Shown here: piece after piece, positions 1-12,481 of the stretch
Numbering within the stretch: the first letter of the stretch is position 1
Layout of the letters: each line of letters begins with the position of its first letter
NCBI RefSeq assembly: GCF_000764305.2
Contig: NW_025938101.1
Coordinates: 143,526-207,525 of the forward strand
Direction: 5' to 3'
Source of the DNA: Hyalella azteca
Lineage: Eukaryota; Arthropoda; Malacostraca; Amphipoda; Hyalellidae
Length of the DNA: 64,000 bases
Translations under genes and position numbers: made by a program
The notes under the pieces: model-generated
What the model saw: the letters and a program-made list of their open reading frames with translations, nothing else
Database searches by the model: none
Told to the model about the DNA's origin: nothing

Positions 1-2779
1 TTACTGAAGTTTTCCAGGTTTAAACTAGTCTTTCTTCTATTAACGTACTTAAGTTTTAAAATATTAATTTAACTCGGGATGGCGGTAATCTTAGAATGCA
101 GTAATAAATCAACCCAGACTATTTAGACTAATATCCTAATATCAGAAGAAATAGTAACAATACTGTCACGGATACTGATAATAAATGAATAGAAATTACA
201 AATATTTCAACAGCAATCACGGAGCAAACAATAAAAACTGAACAAATTATTTAAAATTATTGTAAACGTGAGAAAAAAGACAAATCGAGGATATTTCGAA
301 AAAATTAAAAAATTATCTCATTTTTAGAAAAGTTCTAAAGGTATCTTGTTACGTCAGTTCATTATTTATTCGTATCATTTGAAATCATTATTATTAACTA
401 CAATAAAAGTGTCATATATGCATAGAAGAAATAAATATATTCAGATAAATTAACGATCGCTTCTCTGTACTGCGGCTCAAAATCCCGCAATCTAGCAAAT
501 GAAAAGAAAAACTTGAAACTGGACATTCTATTAATTCATTAAAAGAATTTCAACTGAATTTCAAATTCTTTCAACAATGAGTTGAATGAATTTCAATGAG
601 TTGAAAAAATTTAAACTCACAGCAATTAGATACAGAATAATTAAACAAATTTAGCTTTTCAGTTCAGCAAGTCAATGTAACTTTATCAGACTTTACTAAT
701 TTATCATTTAGCTAACTTTGACATACGTTAGACTTTGTCATAGTCTCATAGATTATCATTTACTATACTCTACTATACGTTAGACTTTATCATGGAAGCC
801 AGGCTCACCAGAGCATAATTTACAGTCGACGTTATCGTTCCTTAATTTTAATCAAAGGGACATATGAATGATATGATACCCGTATTCCGCTATTTAATAA
901 TAATGTATGAAATTATCAACCTGCGCAATAATGTTCTGCTCATATAATGATAAGTATAGATCATTTGATCATGAGTACCAACGAACATCGGACACACGAG
1001 TATGACATCAATGAATAGAGGTTTGATGTACCTAAAATAAATAGGTTATATAATGTGATAACAACAGGCTTGCTGTGACTAATATCAAGCCAGCCAAAAA
1101 ATAACATATAAAATGGAACTCTTACCTTCAGATCATAGGAACCCATCTTTGCTACGAAGACTAGCAGGGATAGACTTTCAACAGATATAGAGTAGCTTTC
1201 GGTTGGATGAAATAGCAGCAAACGAACTGTTGGCAACCTCGCCCAAAGCTTTTTGTTCAGTCACAAGTTTATTATAACCGAGTTCACACGAATACGGTTC
1301 GCACAAAATATGCAAGTAAGGTCGATTATTTACTTATGTTGTTTTATATTTAATAAACTAGTAACTAAGCTGACTTCGGCTAATTCTAGATTTTATAATC
1401 CTAATAATTAAGCTGACTTTAGCTAATTGTGGGATTAATGCAAATTGGGCTGAATTGCATTGTGAGGTTTCCATTTTCCGAAAAATTTGTGTCCTCAAAT
1501 GTTAAAATTTCGTTTTGAATCGCAAGAGACATTTTGAATAGTATGCAGTGAAATATTTAAGATAAGTATTTTTTGATCACTAGTTTGAAAAAATTTAATC
1601 TGCAAGTAAGTGGAAGAAGAAAAAATTAGTAAAAAATCTAGAACTACACCTTTGAATTAGTTACAAAATAAGAAAATAAAATCTTAGTTAAGGTGATTAT
1701 GAAAATTAAAACTAATATTTTTCAACATAATCAATGTTAAACAAGCGATCTCTTGTTCACCACCCTGGACTTCGGCCTCCGCCCTCGACTAAAGCCCTGC
1801 CATCTCTGCGCGGCGGGCTGTAGCCAACCTTCATCTGTGGCTGATTAATTAAGAACATCTTCTTATAAATGAATATTAATTAGTGATGGAGACGTTGTAC
1901 AGATAAGATAAAAGAGTCAACGCTGCCACCACGTGCTCTCCATGTTACTTTCACAGAACACGGCGTGCATCCCTTATCTGGATATCAATTCCTGCAGACT
2001 TCATAGATAATGGAAAAGTGACGCGTGAAACTGATTAACAAGTGACCACTTCTAATCAAGTCAGGAAAAATTCCTATGTTCACGGAACCTTGACTATCGT
2101 TTTAACGCTAATACATACTGAAATGGATCAGATTAAACTTTTAATTGTGGCTGATGAAATGCATAGATTCACAGAAATGATAGATGAGAAAAAATGTACA
2201 AAATTCTTTTAATGTAAAATTAGTCTCTCTGGGTAGTTACGCAGCAGCTGCATGATGATATTGATAAAGAATTATAAAATATTCTGTATTCATAAATACT
2301 CCTAGAGTAACATTAATCATCAATGAATAAGCCATTTCTATCTGGGACGCATTTTTTATGAAATCTAGAAAACTTACATTATTAAGTCAGAATTCCTTAT
2401 TTTTTTATTCCATCATAGGCTTTTTTCTTGGCACCTTCATACATACACGAGACAAGATAACAATCACTATAAATTATTAAACACATATTCGCTCCGAAAA
2501 AAAAGTTTTTTATAGATCAAAATATTTTCATCTGCAAACGGAATTGTATGCTGTCGACTTCGATAAATTGCATTTATAGAAATAGATTTATATATACTTA
2601 AAAGTCTATGAACTATATTTTGTACGTGAAGGTCTTTAATTCAAGCTATTTAATTGACGCTTCTGGTGATATGGCGCTTATGAGGGAATTGTATCCTTTC
2701 ACGTTATATTCATCTAATTTAAACAAGTTTGAACATTTAATTTGCAAATGTTAGTGCTCGGCGTAACCCCTAAAAAATA
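1..2779. other. No supported gene
   Basis: AT-rich sequence. A minus-strand frame at about 1126-1236 ends at a GTAAGA donor-like site and could be an exon, but no family is recognised. Confidence 0.5.
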
Positions 2780-2839
2780 ATTTAAGTGAGCTTTTCGGTC
2801 AAAAAAAATTTTTTTGACACCGGACGGATCATTTTGAAA

Positions 2840-3771
2840 CTTGGTACAAATATGTAAAATAGAAATCTGTGACTTTTCTGTTCGTGTAAATATCTCGAAA
2901 AATTAAAGAAAACGTGAAATTCATAGAAAACTGCAAAAAAATGTGGGTACTGTAAAAATATATCTCCTCCTTCGATTAACGTGCTACAACATCGAGAGAC
3001 ATAGCATTCGATTTGTAAAGACCATATCTTTATTATTATGTATATGTATATTATATGTATGGTCTTTACATATTTGTAAAAACCATATCTAGCGGTCACG
3101 CGACCACTTTTTCAAAATTCCAATGTATTTGGGTAGGGGGGATTTTTCCATTTATTAGTTTTCGCCCCCCACCCATTTTTTCAATATACTGTATAATCCG
3201 AACTAAAACGAAATCGAAAAAAGTTACTTGGGAATCGATAGAAATTTTTTTACAAATCTAATATTATATCTCTCAATGCTAGCTTAAAGATCATAGTAGA
3301 AGATATATTTTTAAGATGAAAATTTCAACTTTTCAGTAGAGCCAAAAAAACTGAAATTTGTGTTCATTGAAGGTATAGGTTTTACTTGCGCTTCGATGGC
3401 TGTCGAACGAACAAGTGAACGCACAAGCGCGACTTTGAGCTCTTTAAATGCGCAGTTCTTGGACCTTTAAACTGAGCCTAAAAACTGGATAAGTCATATA
3501 TTCGATTTTTGACCGGAATGCTCCCCTTAAACTGTTATCTGTTTGTTATATCTGTTATCCAGTTTGTATTTATAATTTTTCACAGCCCATGCAGCGTATG
3601 AGTCTAATGAGCCCATGAGTCTAGTGAGCCCATGAGTCTAATAGATTAGATACATTAATATAAAATCAAACTTCGACTATGTATACTTTTAATTCTTGAA
3701 TTTTATTTTAATCTAATTATTTAAGTTCAAAAACACAAATTTTCTTTCTAATTCCCATCCCAATAAATTTC
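2840..3771. repeat. Long dispersed repeat, copy 1
   Basis: Shares most of its length with 14461-15408, including the segments around CGAGAGACATAGCATTCGA, AGCGGTCACGCGACCA, TCTCAATGCTAGCTTAAAGA and GCGCAGTTCTTGGA. There is no significant ORF and no terminal repeat recognised. Copy 1 has about 60 extra bases near 3030-3090 (a duplicated AAAGACCATATC segment with an AT-rich spacer) and a triplicated GAGCCCATGAGTCTA. Family unknown. Confidence 0.75.
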
Positions 3772-5574
3772 GTTGGTTTCTACTTGATACGGACTTGAAC
3801 CTTTGTATGTCTTCTTCGCATTATATTGTTCAAATATAACAAATAAATTCTTGTACATGAGTGAGTCATTCAATTGAGAGTTTCTGAATTGCACTGAACA
3901 AGGCAGACATAACCATCATTGGATCACAGGTTTGTATGAATAAATGTAGATTGAAATGAATAATTTATTCATCTAGTAGAACTTACATTAATTGCTGAGT
4001 AGAACGCAAGATGTGAACTGCTCGTGACGCCGCAGATTAGAAAGATTACGACTGATTACAGTCAAGCCATCTACTCGGTCCACCCACTCAGGAGTTCACC
4101 ATGAGACTGGAATTATTCATTAGTAATCGAAGATCCACCTCAGAAGGTTCCGATTTCGTGGGGGTGTCTGTAAATCCTGGATGCACGCTACTTAGGATAT
4201 GCAAATATTTGTAATTTCTTGCGTATTAATTAACGATAAAATTAATTTTCAGGCCTTTAGGTACGAATAGCATTGACGGCGGCTCGATTATTCGCAGACA
4301 AAATGCGTGATTAGTTCGCGGATAAATTTTTAATGGAAATTTCTCTAGTCAAGCTTGGCTGGAATTATAAAGAGGGGCTAGCCCAACTATCTTTGTTATC
4401 TACCGGAAAGCCCCGTTATCTCTTTAATGGGTGCTGAATCATTAAACGTCCAAGTAACTCGATCTTACAAATAGGCTGATAAATATACATATATCTAACC
4501 TACTGAGATCCATCCTGCTGCGTTTAAATTCCTCAGTTCTAAAATATTGGGTTCCAACCTAACGAGTTTCCCTCTGTCCAAATCTGGTCTATTCATACAT
4601 TTTCTCTAGCTATTTCAGCTTCGGTGCACTCACATTCCAATGAGTGTGACCCTTTAAGTTTTCCCTAGAAGAGTCCATCGTCTTTTTCTAGTCATTATCA
4701 ACATAAGGCACATGATTGTCTGCAAAGTCCGTTGTCCGCGTAAACATGAAACCCTCCCAACAAGATCACGCACGTATAAATCATCTTCCATTTACCAGAA
4801 ATCATTCAAAGGCCACCTGCATTCATTATCTTAGACGAATGATAGCAAGTGAATAACACTTATATGCCACTTACGTGCAACTTGTAATCGTTGGGAAGCC
4901 TTCGGAATTCCCTTGATGAGATATTCTTTTATTTCTCCTAAATTTTTTAATGTAGTGCTGTTAAAAGTACTGAACTTACTTCATTTAACGCCATACTTAT
5001 ATCGCTATTATAAAACACTTCCATATGCCGAAGAGCTGTCCGAACTTTATAAATTATTTTGATGCGACTAATAATTCATGATGGAATATCGTCCTGTTGA
5101 CTCAACCATAAATCTGCAGTCAATGTTTTTTAGTGAAGTTTTGTGTCTGGAACGCATTTTATATAATCAGGCAATACCTTGAGAATATTTGTAGTTGTAC
5201 CTGGAAAGCATTAAAGAAGAATATGCAATATTTTGAAATCAACCAGCCATTCTTGCGAACTTCAATGGGATTTATTTATCCTAACAGCAGCACACTATGA
5301 ACTACCACGTGGCGAGGATACCTAAATTTTTTATTTTGTAATCTTTATTTACCGATATTTGATTTATTTAACTTTTACCAAATTAAGTTTAATATGTTTG
5401 ATTTTGCTATAAAATTTATTACATCTTGCTCATTCCCAAGTTAAATTTAAATTCTTAATTTGAATTTAAATTTCATGAGTAAACATAGAGTCGTTTAGGG
5501 GATTTTTAATATCTTTCAGATCAAAACGAGATACTTTTAACTGCAGGCTTCGAGTTACCGCCAATCCTTTTCAG
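3772..5574. other. No supported gene or repeat
   Basis: Unique-looking AT-rich sequence with no convincing frame and no internal repeat seen. Confidence 0.5.
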
Positions 5575-5718
5575 GGGCCATACTTTCAAAACTCGCTAAG
5601 TGAACGCAAGTACTTACGCTCTATTTTCTTGTCTATGATTGGTGGATTTGGCTTGAAAGGCCGTCAATGATTGGCTGATGAACTTACGATCTCTTAACGT
5701 TTTTTGAAAGTATGGGCC
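5575..5718. mobile_element. MITE-like element with CCATACTTTCAAAA ends, copy 1
   Basis: About 144 bp with inverted ends (GGGCCATACTTTCAAAA and TTTTTTGAAAGTATGGGCC; one base differs in length) and related inner arms. A copy lies at 23839-23963. No coding sequence, so it is non-autonomous. Confidence 0.65.
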
Positions 5719-6533
5719 CAGCTCCGCAATACTGCATGAAGCACCATGCGCATCATTTTTTTTTTCAGAAAATCAGGGGGCAATCCAAGCTGGAAATCGG
5801 ATATTCGTGATTGGCCATCGATCAAATAAAGTTTTATAGAACAAAATTTTTATTTGATTTCGTCAAAAATAAAAGAAATGATAATTAATGAGAAAAAAAT
5901 TTCTCCAAAATAAATAGATATAATAGATAATAAATATAAATTAGATAATAATTCTGTAATATCATAAATTACTAGATACGTATGAATTTTCTAGTTCATG
6001 TTCTCTGCTTCCCTTGCCGCAGCTGCATCTTGTCAGGACCGTACGTATTTAAAGCTGTCATATTTTACATTACATGCAACATATATACAAGAATCATCAC
6101 CATATAAATAAATATAAATATATACATATAACATACCGGTCCCCATCAACAACCACTGTTGCAAGAACATATCTTTATAATAAAAAGGTGGCCAGTAAAA
6201 TTTTCTCATTGTTCTAACCTTGAAAATAGAACCCATATATATTTCTTTAGTCAATTGTCAAGATTCTATTGACAGTCTGCATCCTTGAGAGACTATCATT
6301 GATGCTATCATATATCCCATAGATAAGAGCTGCGAGCCTCATCATCGACGGAATAAGATCAAGGGTTTTACTGAGTTCACCACCGGAAACAAACAAACTT
6401 TGCCGAGTAACTCAGTCTCAAGAAAATTAGCTTAGAAAAAATTTACGGAATTACCCCAAGAGTAAAAATTAAAGGTGAATTATGTTCTCAGGTGTTAACA
6501 TCTATTTTATTATATATGATTAATAATAAATGG

Positions 6534-6700
6534 CAACAATCCTAATTAAGTGATAATGGTTAGGTAATATTCTTTAAACATTTGTAAAATGACAGAACAA
6601 TATTATTTTATACACTGCAACAACCCTAATTAAGTGATAATGGTTAGGCAATATTCTTTAAACATTTGTAAAATGTCAGAACAAGCTTACACATGATTAA
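6534..6700. repeat. Tandem duplication, 84-bp unit, two copies
   Basis: Starts at CAACAATCCTAATTAAGTG and CAACAACCCTAATTAAGTG with few differences through to ATGTCAGAACAA. Confidence 0.85.
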
Positions 6701-9541
6701 GTTCCCGATTGTAAAATTCTCAATTTTTGTTAGGAATGTGTCAGCGTTGAACATCGTGGCGTAAGCAGAACCTGCCTCTCAGTCGCCACGTGTTGCTATC
6801 ATGGAGCCGCACGTGGGCCAAGTGATTCTCTTCCTGATTGGTCGAAAATTTTGATCGTAAAATTACAAGTGTCCTGATTGGTGGACTTTGAGTGACAAAT
6901 ATCTTGGCCTTATCAGTCGAAGATGGCAGACACTTAGACAGAAATGCGACGTGGTTTTTGCCTTTTAATTGTGGTCTCGCATGCATTTGCTTTAATTTGT
7001 CGTATTGCTATATATTAATGTTTTAATCATATTAAATCTAAAACTTTGCTTTATTGAATGTGTGGCACCGATGCGAGTTCAATCACGTGGCCACGCAGAG
7101 CCTAGATACTGAACAGACTCGATAAAGAGATTTTTTAATTAAAGTTCCGGAAATGTTAAAGCTTGCAGTCATAAATCTTGAAATTACCTGAGCCATATTT
7201 TGAGCCATAAATGATTCGAATGAAATCATTTTGACGTAACATATGATCTAAATAGTTTTCTACGCAGCTAATCAAATAAAATATTATATTACTAGAATTG
7301 AAGTCATTTCCAAGCGCATTGAAATCTGAATTAAATTCACGCAAATTCGAATAAATAAGTACGGAACTAAAATTTTTCCATCCTCATACATGACTCACGA
7401 GTTCACTGAACAAAATAAAGCCATTATTTCTAAGATATTTCCTTCAAGTTCACTTATTTCAGTGATGCACTCAAAGAAGTGAGTGAGCCATTGTCCAATT
7501 TTTTTTATTCATGTGAGCCCGTCTCCCTCACCCAGTTTAATTGTCCAGGCAAAAGTCCTACCATGAGTTCTGCGTCCGCTTTCTGCTCGGCGGGTTGCGG
7601 GTAAGAAATTTAATTGACATTTGTACAATACACTCATTTATTTTCTGAGTGTACACAATCTTACGTAACCCTTCACGCTCATAATTTAATCTCATGATGA
7701 AAATTAAATTATTTGCAATTAATTAGTTATTTTCTACGCAGAAGATAAATATGTCGCCAGAAAACTCTCTTTAACTGAATTTCACATAATTTGGGACCAA
7801 ATCCCATCTGTGGTTTTATGGGGTTATTTTCACCAGGAATCGACACAATAAAAGTTTCAGTATAAATACAATAAGTTTAGATAAATACATTGAGCTTAGA
7901 TAACGTCAACAGTGACAAGGCCAAGTCAGAGTTTTTGATAGGCCTGATATGAGGCCAATAGAATACATAATACAAAATGATTTATGAATTATTAATGCCA
8001 AATGAAATACAGACGCTTTGTTAGCGGCATTTGACGTTTTTAGAATTGAATAAATGTGAAATATTTCCGTAAATTTATAAAAGAATTTAAATCTACGACC
8101 TGAAGAGAAAAACAGAGAAAAAACCAGAGGTTTTTTTCCTATTGATGTGAAAACTATTACATTAAGTGAGTCCATTCGATGTGGCCTGAGAATATTTTGG
8201 TTCACTAGTAAGCGCCCAAAAGGTGAACTTCGTATAGGTCAAAATAATCAGCGTTATAGAGAAATAGAATGTTAAATTTGAGCTTCTTTGACTCTGGGAA
8301 AGTGGTTTTATTACAGAATTTAGCGACATTATTTCTACTCTTTCGTCATTGCATTTTAATGATGGGTGCTCCAACAATATAGAAGGATGCTTCAAAAATA
8401 TGTGTATCGAACTATGCAGGCTGTTTCATCAACATATATTGTTTACATTGACGTTTCATGCTGTGATATAACATTGAAGATGTCAATGTGTTAATGCTAA
8501 ATGAATTTTGTTGAATAACGGCAATGAATTGATCAAAGCACATTCACATCATTATAATTTAGTAAATTATATTAATTATCATAACGAATCCTATGACATT
8601 CAGCATAAATATTAAGTGGAACACCAAAATTAATAAAACAATTATAATTAATAATGTTATTTTTAAGGGTTGAAGTGTTATAACGGCGCATCGATTTTCC
8701 TTACCCATGCAATCTTCAGCAAAACACATGAGGGCTAAAACAAGTTTAAATAACCCTGGATACTCCCAAACATACACCCAAGAGCCTCATTGGCAAGGAC
8801 TTAAATTTCACTTAATATCAGTATAAGTTAACATAATTACGGTTACATTCTGAATATGAGTTTCAAATATAGCATTAATGACTGACTTAAATTTTGTATG
8901 AATATTTTGCAACTCGGTAAATTCCAATCATTTTATATCTGTAGTCTAAAGATCTACTTAATCTATCCCATTACCATTCATGCATGGTACTGTCTCTCAA
9001 TTATTTCCATTCGAAAGGTGTGCATCGTCTGCTTAAAAATGTATTCAAATTGAACTTTATGCGACGTCAACTATTAAATTTAGTCGTGCCTGAATTTATG
9101 CGTAGCTGAATTTTTTTGCTGTCTAATTTTACTCATTACTCATTTCCAAATATCAGTTTATCCAAATTCCTTGCTTTCTGCTAATGTCTGTGAATTTCGC
9201 CCGCATGCGCCCTTGCGCATAAATTTTTTGACTATTTTGAACGAATTTATAGAGCACGGGGCAGTGCGGTCACGGCTGCGCGCTAGAATTTGCGCAAGAA
9301 TCGCGCGCATGCGCTCAACGAAGCGTGATAAATTTGCTCCAAATCTTTGCCCTCGGTAGGTTCCCTTTAAATCTTACAGTTGGATCGAGACCAAGATCGA
9401 TCTTTCTTTATTTTTTGCTTGTTTTTATAGGAGCAATGCATTGTAGCTAGTCCATGTAGCCCCAAGTTTAACTGGACAGGGTTCAGTTGATGCCCCAAAT
9501 ATGACAATCTAAGCGATAAACAAAATAAGAGAGAAAAAAAT
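6701..9541. other. No supported gene
   Basis: Only short frames in both strands. A GCGC-rich patch at 9190-9350 has no recognisable product. Confidence 0.5.
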
Positions 9542-9681
9542 GTAACTCAGTACTCACTGCAGTGAGGGACAGAGAACGCATTTTCTCGTCAACGAAAACG
9601 TGAATTCACGGACAGACGGACGGACGGACATGACGAGCACAATAGCGCCTTTTTTCCATAGATGAGAAAATGCGCTAAAAA
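9542..9681 (-). mobile_element. Helentron-like non-autonomous element (DINE/HINE type), copy 1
   Basis: Read on the minus strand, the element begins at an inverted-repeat motif GCGCATTTTCTC, has a (GTCY)-type microsatellite core, then the complementary motif GAGAAAATGCG(T/C), a palindrome related to ACTCACTGCAGTGAGT, and ends near ACTGAGTTA. Two subterminal inverted repeats, a GTCY core and a terminal hairpin are the hallmark of DINE-1/HINE elements. This copy has a short core and several mismatches. Confidence 0.65.
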
Positions 9682-9756
9682 GGGATCGATTATTTTCGCC
9701 CTGGAACGCTGCGTGCCTACACTCAATTATAGCTTTGATGGCGCTGACGGTTAACT

Positions 9757-9838
9757 AGACAGACAGACAGACAGACAGACGGACATGGCGAGCACAATAG
9801 TGCATTTTTTCCATAAATGAGAAAATGCGCTAAAAAGG
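9757..9838 (-). mobile_element. Helentron-like element, partial copy 2
   Basis: Only the half with the (GACA)-type tract, the GGACATGGCGAGCACAATAG segment and the GAGAAAATGCGC motif is present. The hairpin end is missing. Confidence 0.6.
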
Positions 9839-10077
9839 GATAACCATTTGAATACTTTATTATAAAATAGCAGACATTTCACTACAGATTCTCAAACTGT
9901 ATTACAAAATGCCTTCCTTCGACTTCATATTCTAATCGTGACATTTCACTCGACAAGCACTACACAAATTAGTTAACACATTTCGTAGGGCGTGACATAA
10001 GTACAGCGTCCGTTTACCTCGATAGGACCACTCGATCTCGATATAGCCACTGTGGAGGCAGCTATATACCTTGTTTG

Positions 10078-10624
10078 GTTATACTACGTTTGGTTATTAC
10101 TTGCACTTAATACTTATTACTTGTACTACGTTTGGTTATTACTTGCATTTAATACTTATTACTTGCACTACGTTTGGTTATTACTTGCATTTAATACTTA
10201 TTACTTGCACTACGTTTGGTTATTACTTGCATTTAATACTTATTACTTGCACTACGTTTGGTTATTACTTGCATTTAATACTTATTACTTGCACTACGTT
10301 TGGTTATTACTTGCATTTAATACTTATTACTTGCACTACGTTTGGTTATTACTTGCATTTAATACTTATTACTTGCACTACGTTTGGTTATTACTTGCAT
10401 TTAATACTTATTACTTGCACTACGTTTGGTTATTACTTGCATTTAATACTTATTACTTGCACTACGTTTGGTTATTACTTGCATTTAATACTTATTACTT
10501 GCACTACGTTTGGTTATTACTTGCATTTAATACTTATTACTTGCACTACGTTTGGTTATTACTTGCATTTAATACTTATTACTTGCACTACGTTTGGTTA
10601 TTACTTGCATTTAATACTTATTAN
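10078..10624. repeat. Minisatellite, 42-bp unit, about 13 copies
   Basis: The unit contains TACGTTTGGTTATTACTTGC and ATTTAATACTTATTACTTGC and is almost perfectly conserved. Because 42 is a multiple of 3, two forward frames stay open over most of the array. The 14-residue repeats in both frames are hydrophobic and there is no other coding sign, so I treat it as noncoding. Confidence 0.95.
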
Positions 10625-10792
10625 ATAACTCAGTACTCACTGCAGTGAGTGACAGAGAGCGCATTTTCTCGTCGACGAAAACTTGAGGTCACGGACAGAC
10701 GGACGGACAGACAGTTAGACAGACAGACGGACAGACGGACATGGCGAGCACAATAGTGCATTTTTTCCATAAATGAGAAAATGCGCTAAAAA
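10625..10792 (-). mobile_element. Helentron-like element, copy 3
   Basis: Full-length copy with the palindrome ACTCACTGCAGTGAGT, both subterminal motifs (GCGCATTTTCTC and GAGAAAATGCGC) and a long GACR-type tract. It starts right where the 42-bp minisatellite ends, next to a single N at 10624. Confidence 0.68.
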
Positions 10793-11381
10793 TACAGTTG
10801 CATGGGAAGATTATCAATATTTATGCACAGTCTAAGCTGACATCATTGGTCAATTAAAGCTGGCTAGAGCAACTTTCATTCAATTTAATTATGTTTCAAA
10901 GCAGCAATTGCGTATTTGTTGCCTGGTGTGCTACATTTTCAAGGCAATTCATACTTATCCTATAGCGGTGAAAATGAAACAAATACTCATAACTTACTAC
11001 TTTTTATCTAGGTTTCAGTGGAAATAACTTTTTAGAAGTAACGTTCCCACTAGAGTATTTTCACTAGGAACCAATTTTGTAGCAGTTATTTCCAGAGGAA
11101 CCCATTTCCACGGCGAACCGTAGAATTAGTTGCTAGAAAAAGGCTCCCAGTAGAAATACGTGCAATATCGGATGTAAAAAAAATTAATACTTGCAATAAA
11201 ATAGGCTTATTATTAGTACGACAGAAAAAAAAGAAATAATTTATTGAATCAGATAATTATGCGGCACTGCCCAGTCTGGAGTAGAGAGGCCATGCTGGTG
11301 GGACGCAGATCGACTACTCACAATAATTGCAACTAATACCGATATTTTTATCGTTGAGAGAACTGATTTTGAGGTTCTACA

Positions 11382-11660
11382 TTGCATTGCCCGCGTAGCC
11401 CTGCGGGGCTCACAGACGCCACTCAATTTCCTCGAATCGAGAAATTTGTATCATTCGTTGAGCACGTTAATTGCTCAATTATTGATAAAGAATTACCAGC
11501 GCGTGCATCTGAAGATGATAAAAAAGTTTTTATTGGAAGGTACAATCGTCTGCAGCGCTCGATTTTACGCCCAGCGAGAGACACTGACGACTCAAATGAT
11601 GACATAGTGGAGTGCATACCGCCGAGGAGGCGTGAAGATCATGAGAGACGTTCTGTATAA
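11382..11660 (+). CDS. Unrecognised 92-codon open frame, possible remnant exon
   Basis: An open frame with a mixed, protein-like composition: FVSFVEHVNCSIIDKELPAR, ASEDDKKVFIGRYNRLQ and a charged end with PPRRREDHERRSV. I do not recognise the family. The stop is supplied by the first unit of the 12-bp minisatellite, so the original end is probably lost. A minus-strand frame also spans it. Could be a transposon gene remnant. Confidence 0.25.
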   Translation: MHCPRSPAGLTDATQFPRIEKFVSFVEHVNCSIIDKELPARASEDDKKVFIGRYNRLQRSILRPARDTDDSNDDIVECIPPRRREDHERRSV

Positions 11661-11900
11661 CGTACTGATAACGTTCTGTATAACGTTCTGATAACGTTCT
11701 GTATAACGTTCTGTATAACGTTCTGTATAACGTTATGTATAACGTTCTGTATAACGTTCTGTATAACGATCTATATGACGTTCTGTATAACGTTCTGTAT
11801 AGCGTTCTGTATAACGTTCTTTATAACGTACTATATAACGTTCTTTATAACGTTCTGTATAACGTTTTGTATATCGTTCTGTATAACGCTCTGTATAACG
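11652..11900. repeat. Minisatellite, 12-bp unit (GTATAACGTTCT), about 20 copies
   Basis: Imperfect repeats of GTATAACGTTCT. The array ends at a sequencing adapter, so its real length and right flank are unknown. Confidence 0.93.
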
Positions 11901-11937
11901 TGTCTCTTATACACATCTAGATGTGTATAAGAGACAG
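11901..11937. other. Nextera mate-pair junction adapter (assembly contaminant)
   Basis: TGTCTCTTATACACATCT followed by AGATGTGTATAAGAGACAG: the Tn5 mosaic end in inverted dimer form, as used in Nextera mate-pair circularisation, missing only the first C. It sits directly at the end of the 12-bp minisatellite. It is synthetic, not part of the organism. Confidence 0.97.
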
Positions 11938-12295
11938 CAGTTTGACCACATTGTCTGTAGTCCCTTCCAGTGGCTGCCCACTCCTATGCACGACACGATG
12001 CACGATGAGAACGAGCTCGTCTCTCGTCCCAATTGTTTTCAACGACCGCACGACGTTGCCTTGCGCGAGGTGTGCTGAAGGTCTGACTTGAAGAGCCGCC
12101 TTCTAGTTGCATTTTAGGCAATGTTCTGCGTCGATCGATGGTAATTANTGGTATACGTAAATAGGATACTACAGTAAAATTTTGAATCAGAAAATCACTC
12201 TGAAAATTATTTCAAAGTTACGGCAAATCAGGTAGTTGAGAATGAGGTAGCAGGCGTCCAATCCGTAGAGACGCCTAGCATGAATGCACGGATTG

Positions 12296-12338
12296 CATTT
12301 TAATAGAATGCTAGCATGGCTAGCATTCTATTAAAATG
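12296..12338. repeat. Perfect 20-bp inverted repeat, 3-base loop
   Basis: Arms CATTTTAATAGAATGCTAGC and its exact complement, separated by ATG. It lies just before a short frame shared with 55080-55190. Confidence 0.9.
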
Positions 12339-12481
12339 TCTTTTGGTAACCTACTGTTTGATCTACCGGCGCCAGCTAGAAACTTAGTTCGAGTCATTGA
12401 AAAGACGAATAAGAAGATTATTAATAAGAAGCATGCTCTGGTCTTCAATCAAACTTGCATATTGTGTATTATGTACAAATA
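12320..12481 (+). pseudogene. Short frame shared with 55084-55190; unknown mobile gene remnant
   Basis: From the ATG at 12336 the frame reads [10 protein letters not shown], then RNLVRVIEKTNKKIINKKHA and stops at TAA (12479). At 55086 a similar frame reads [16 protein letters not shown] and continues KKK-rich, before degrading. The shared start and conserved order suggest remnants of the same transposon gene. The family is not recognised. Confidence 0.4.

Noticed and set aside
1126..1236. Minus-strand frame ending at GTAAGA, possible exon
   Set aside because: The donor-like site is suggestive but no family, partner exon or acceptor could be identified.
10052..10648. Two long overlapping forward frames over the 42-bp array (198 and 185 codons)
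   Set aside because: Both are open only because the unit is a multiple of three and lacks stops; the repeats are hydrophobic and identical, with no flanking coding sequence.
11901..11937. Inverted repeat reading as a Tn5 or insertion-sequence end
   Set aside because: Matches the commercial mosaic-end adapter dimer; no transposase or target duplication is present.
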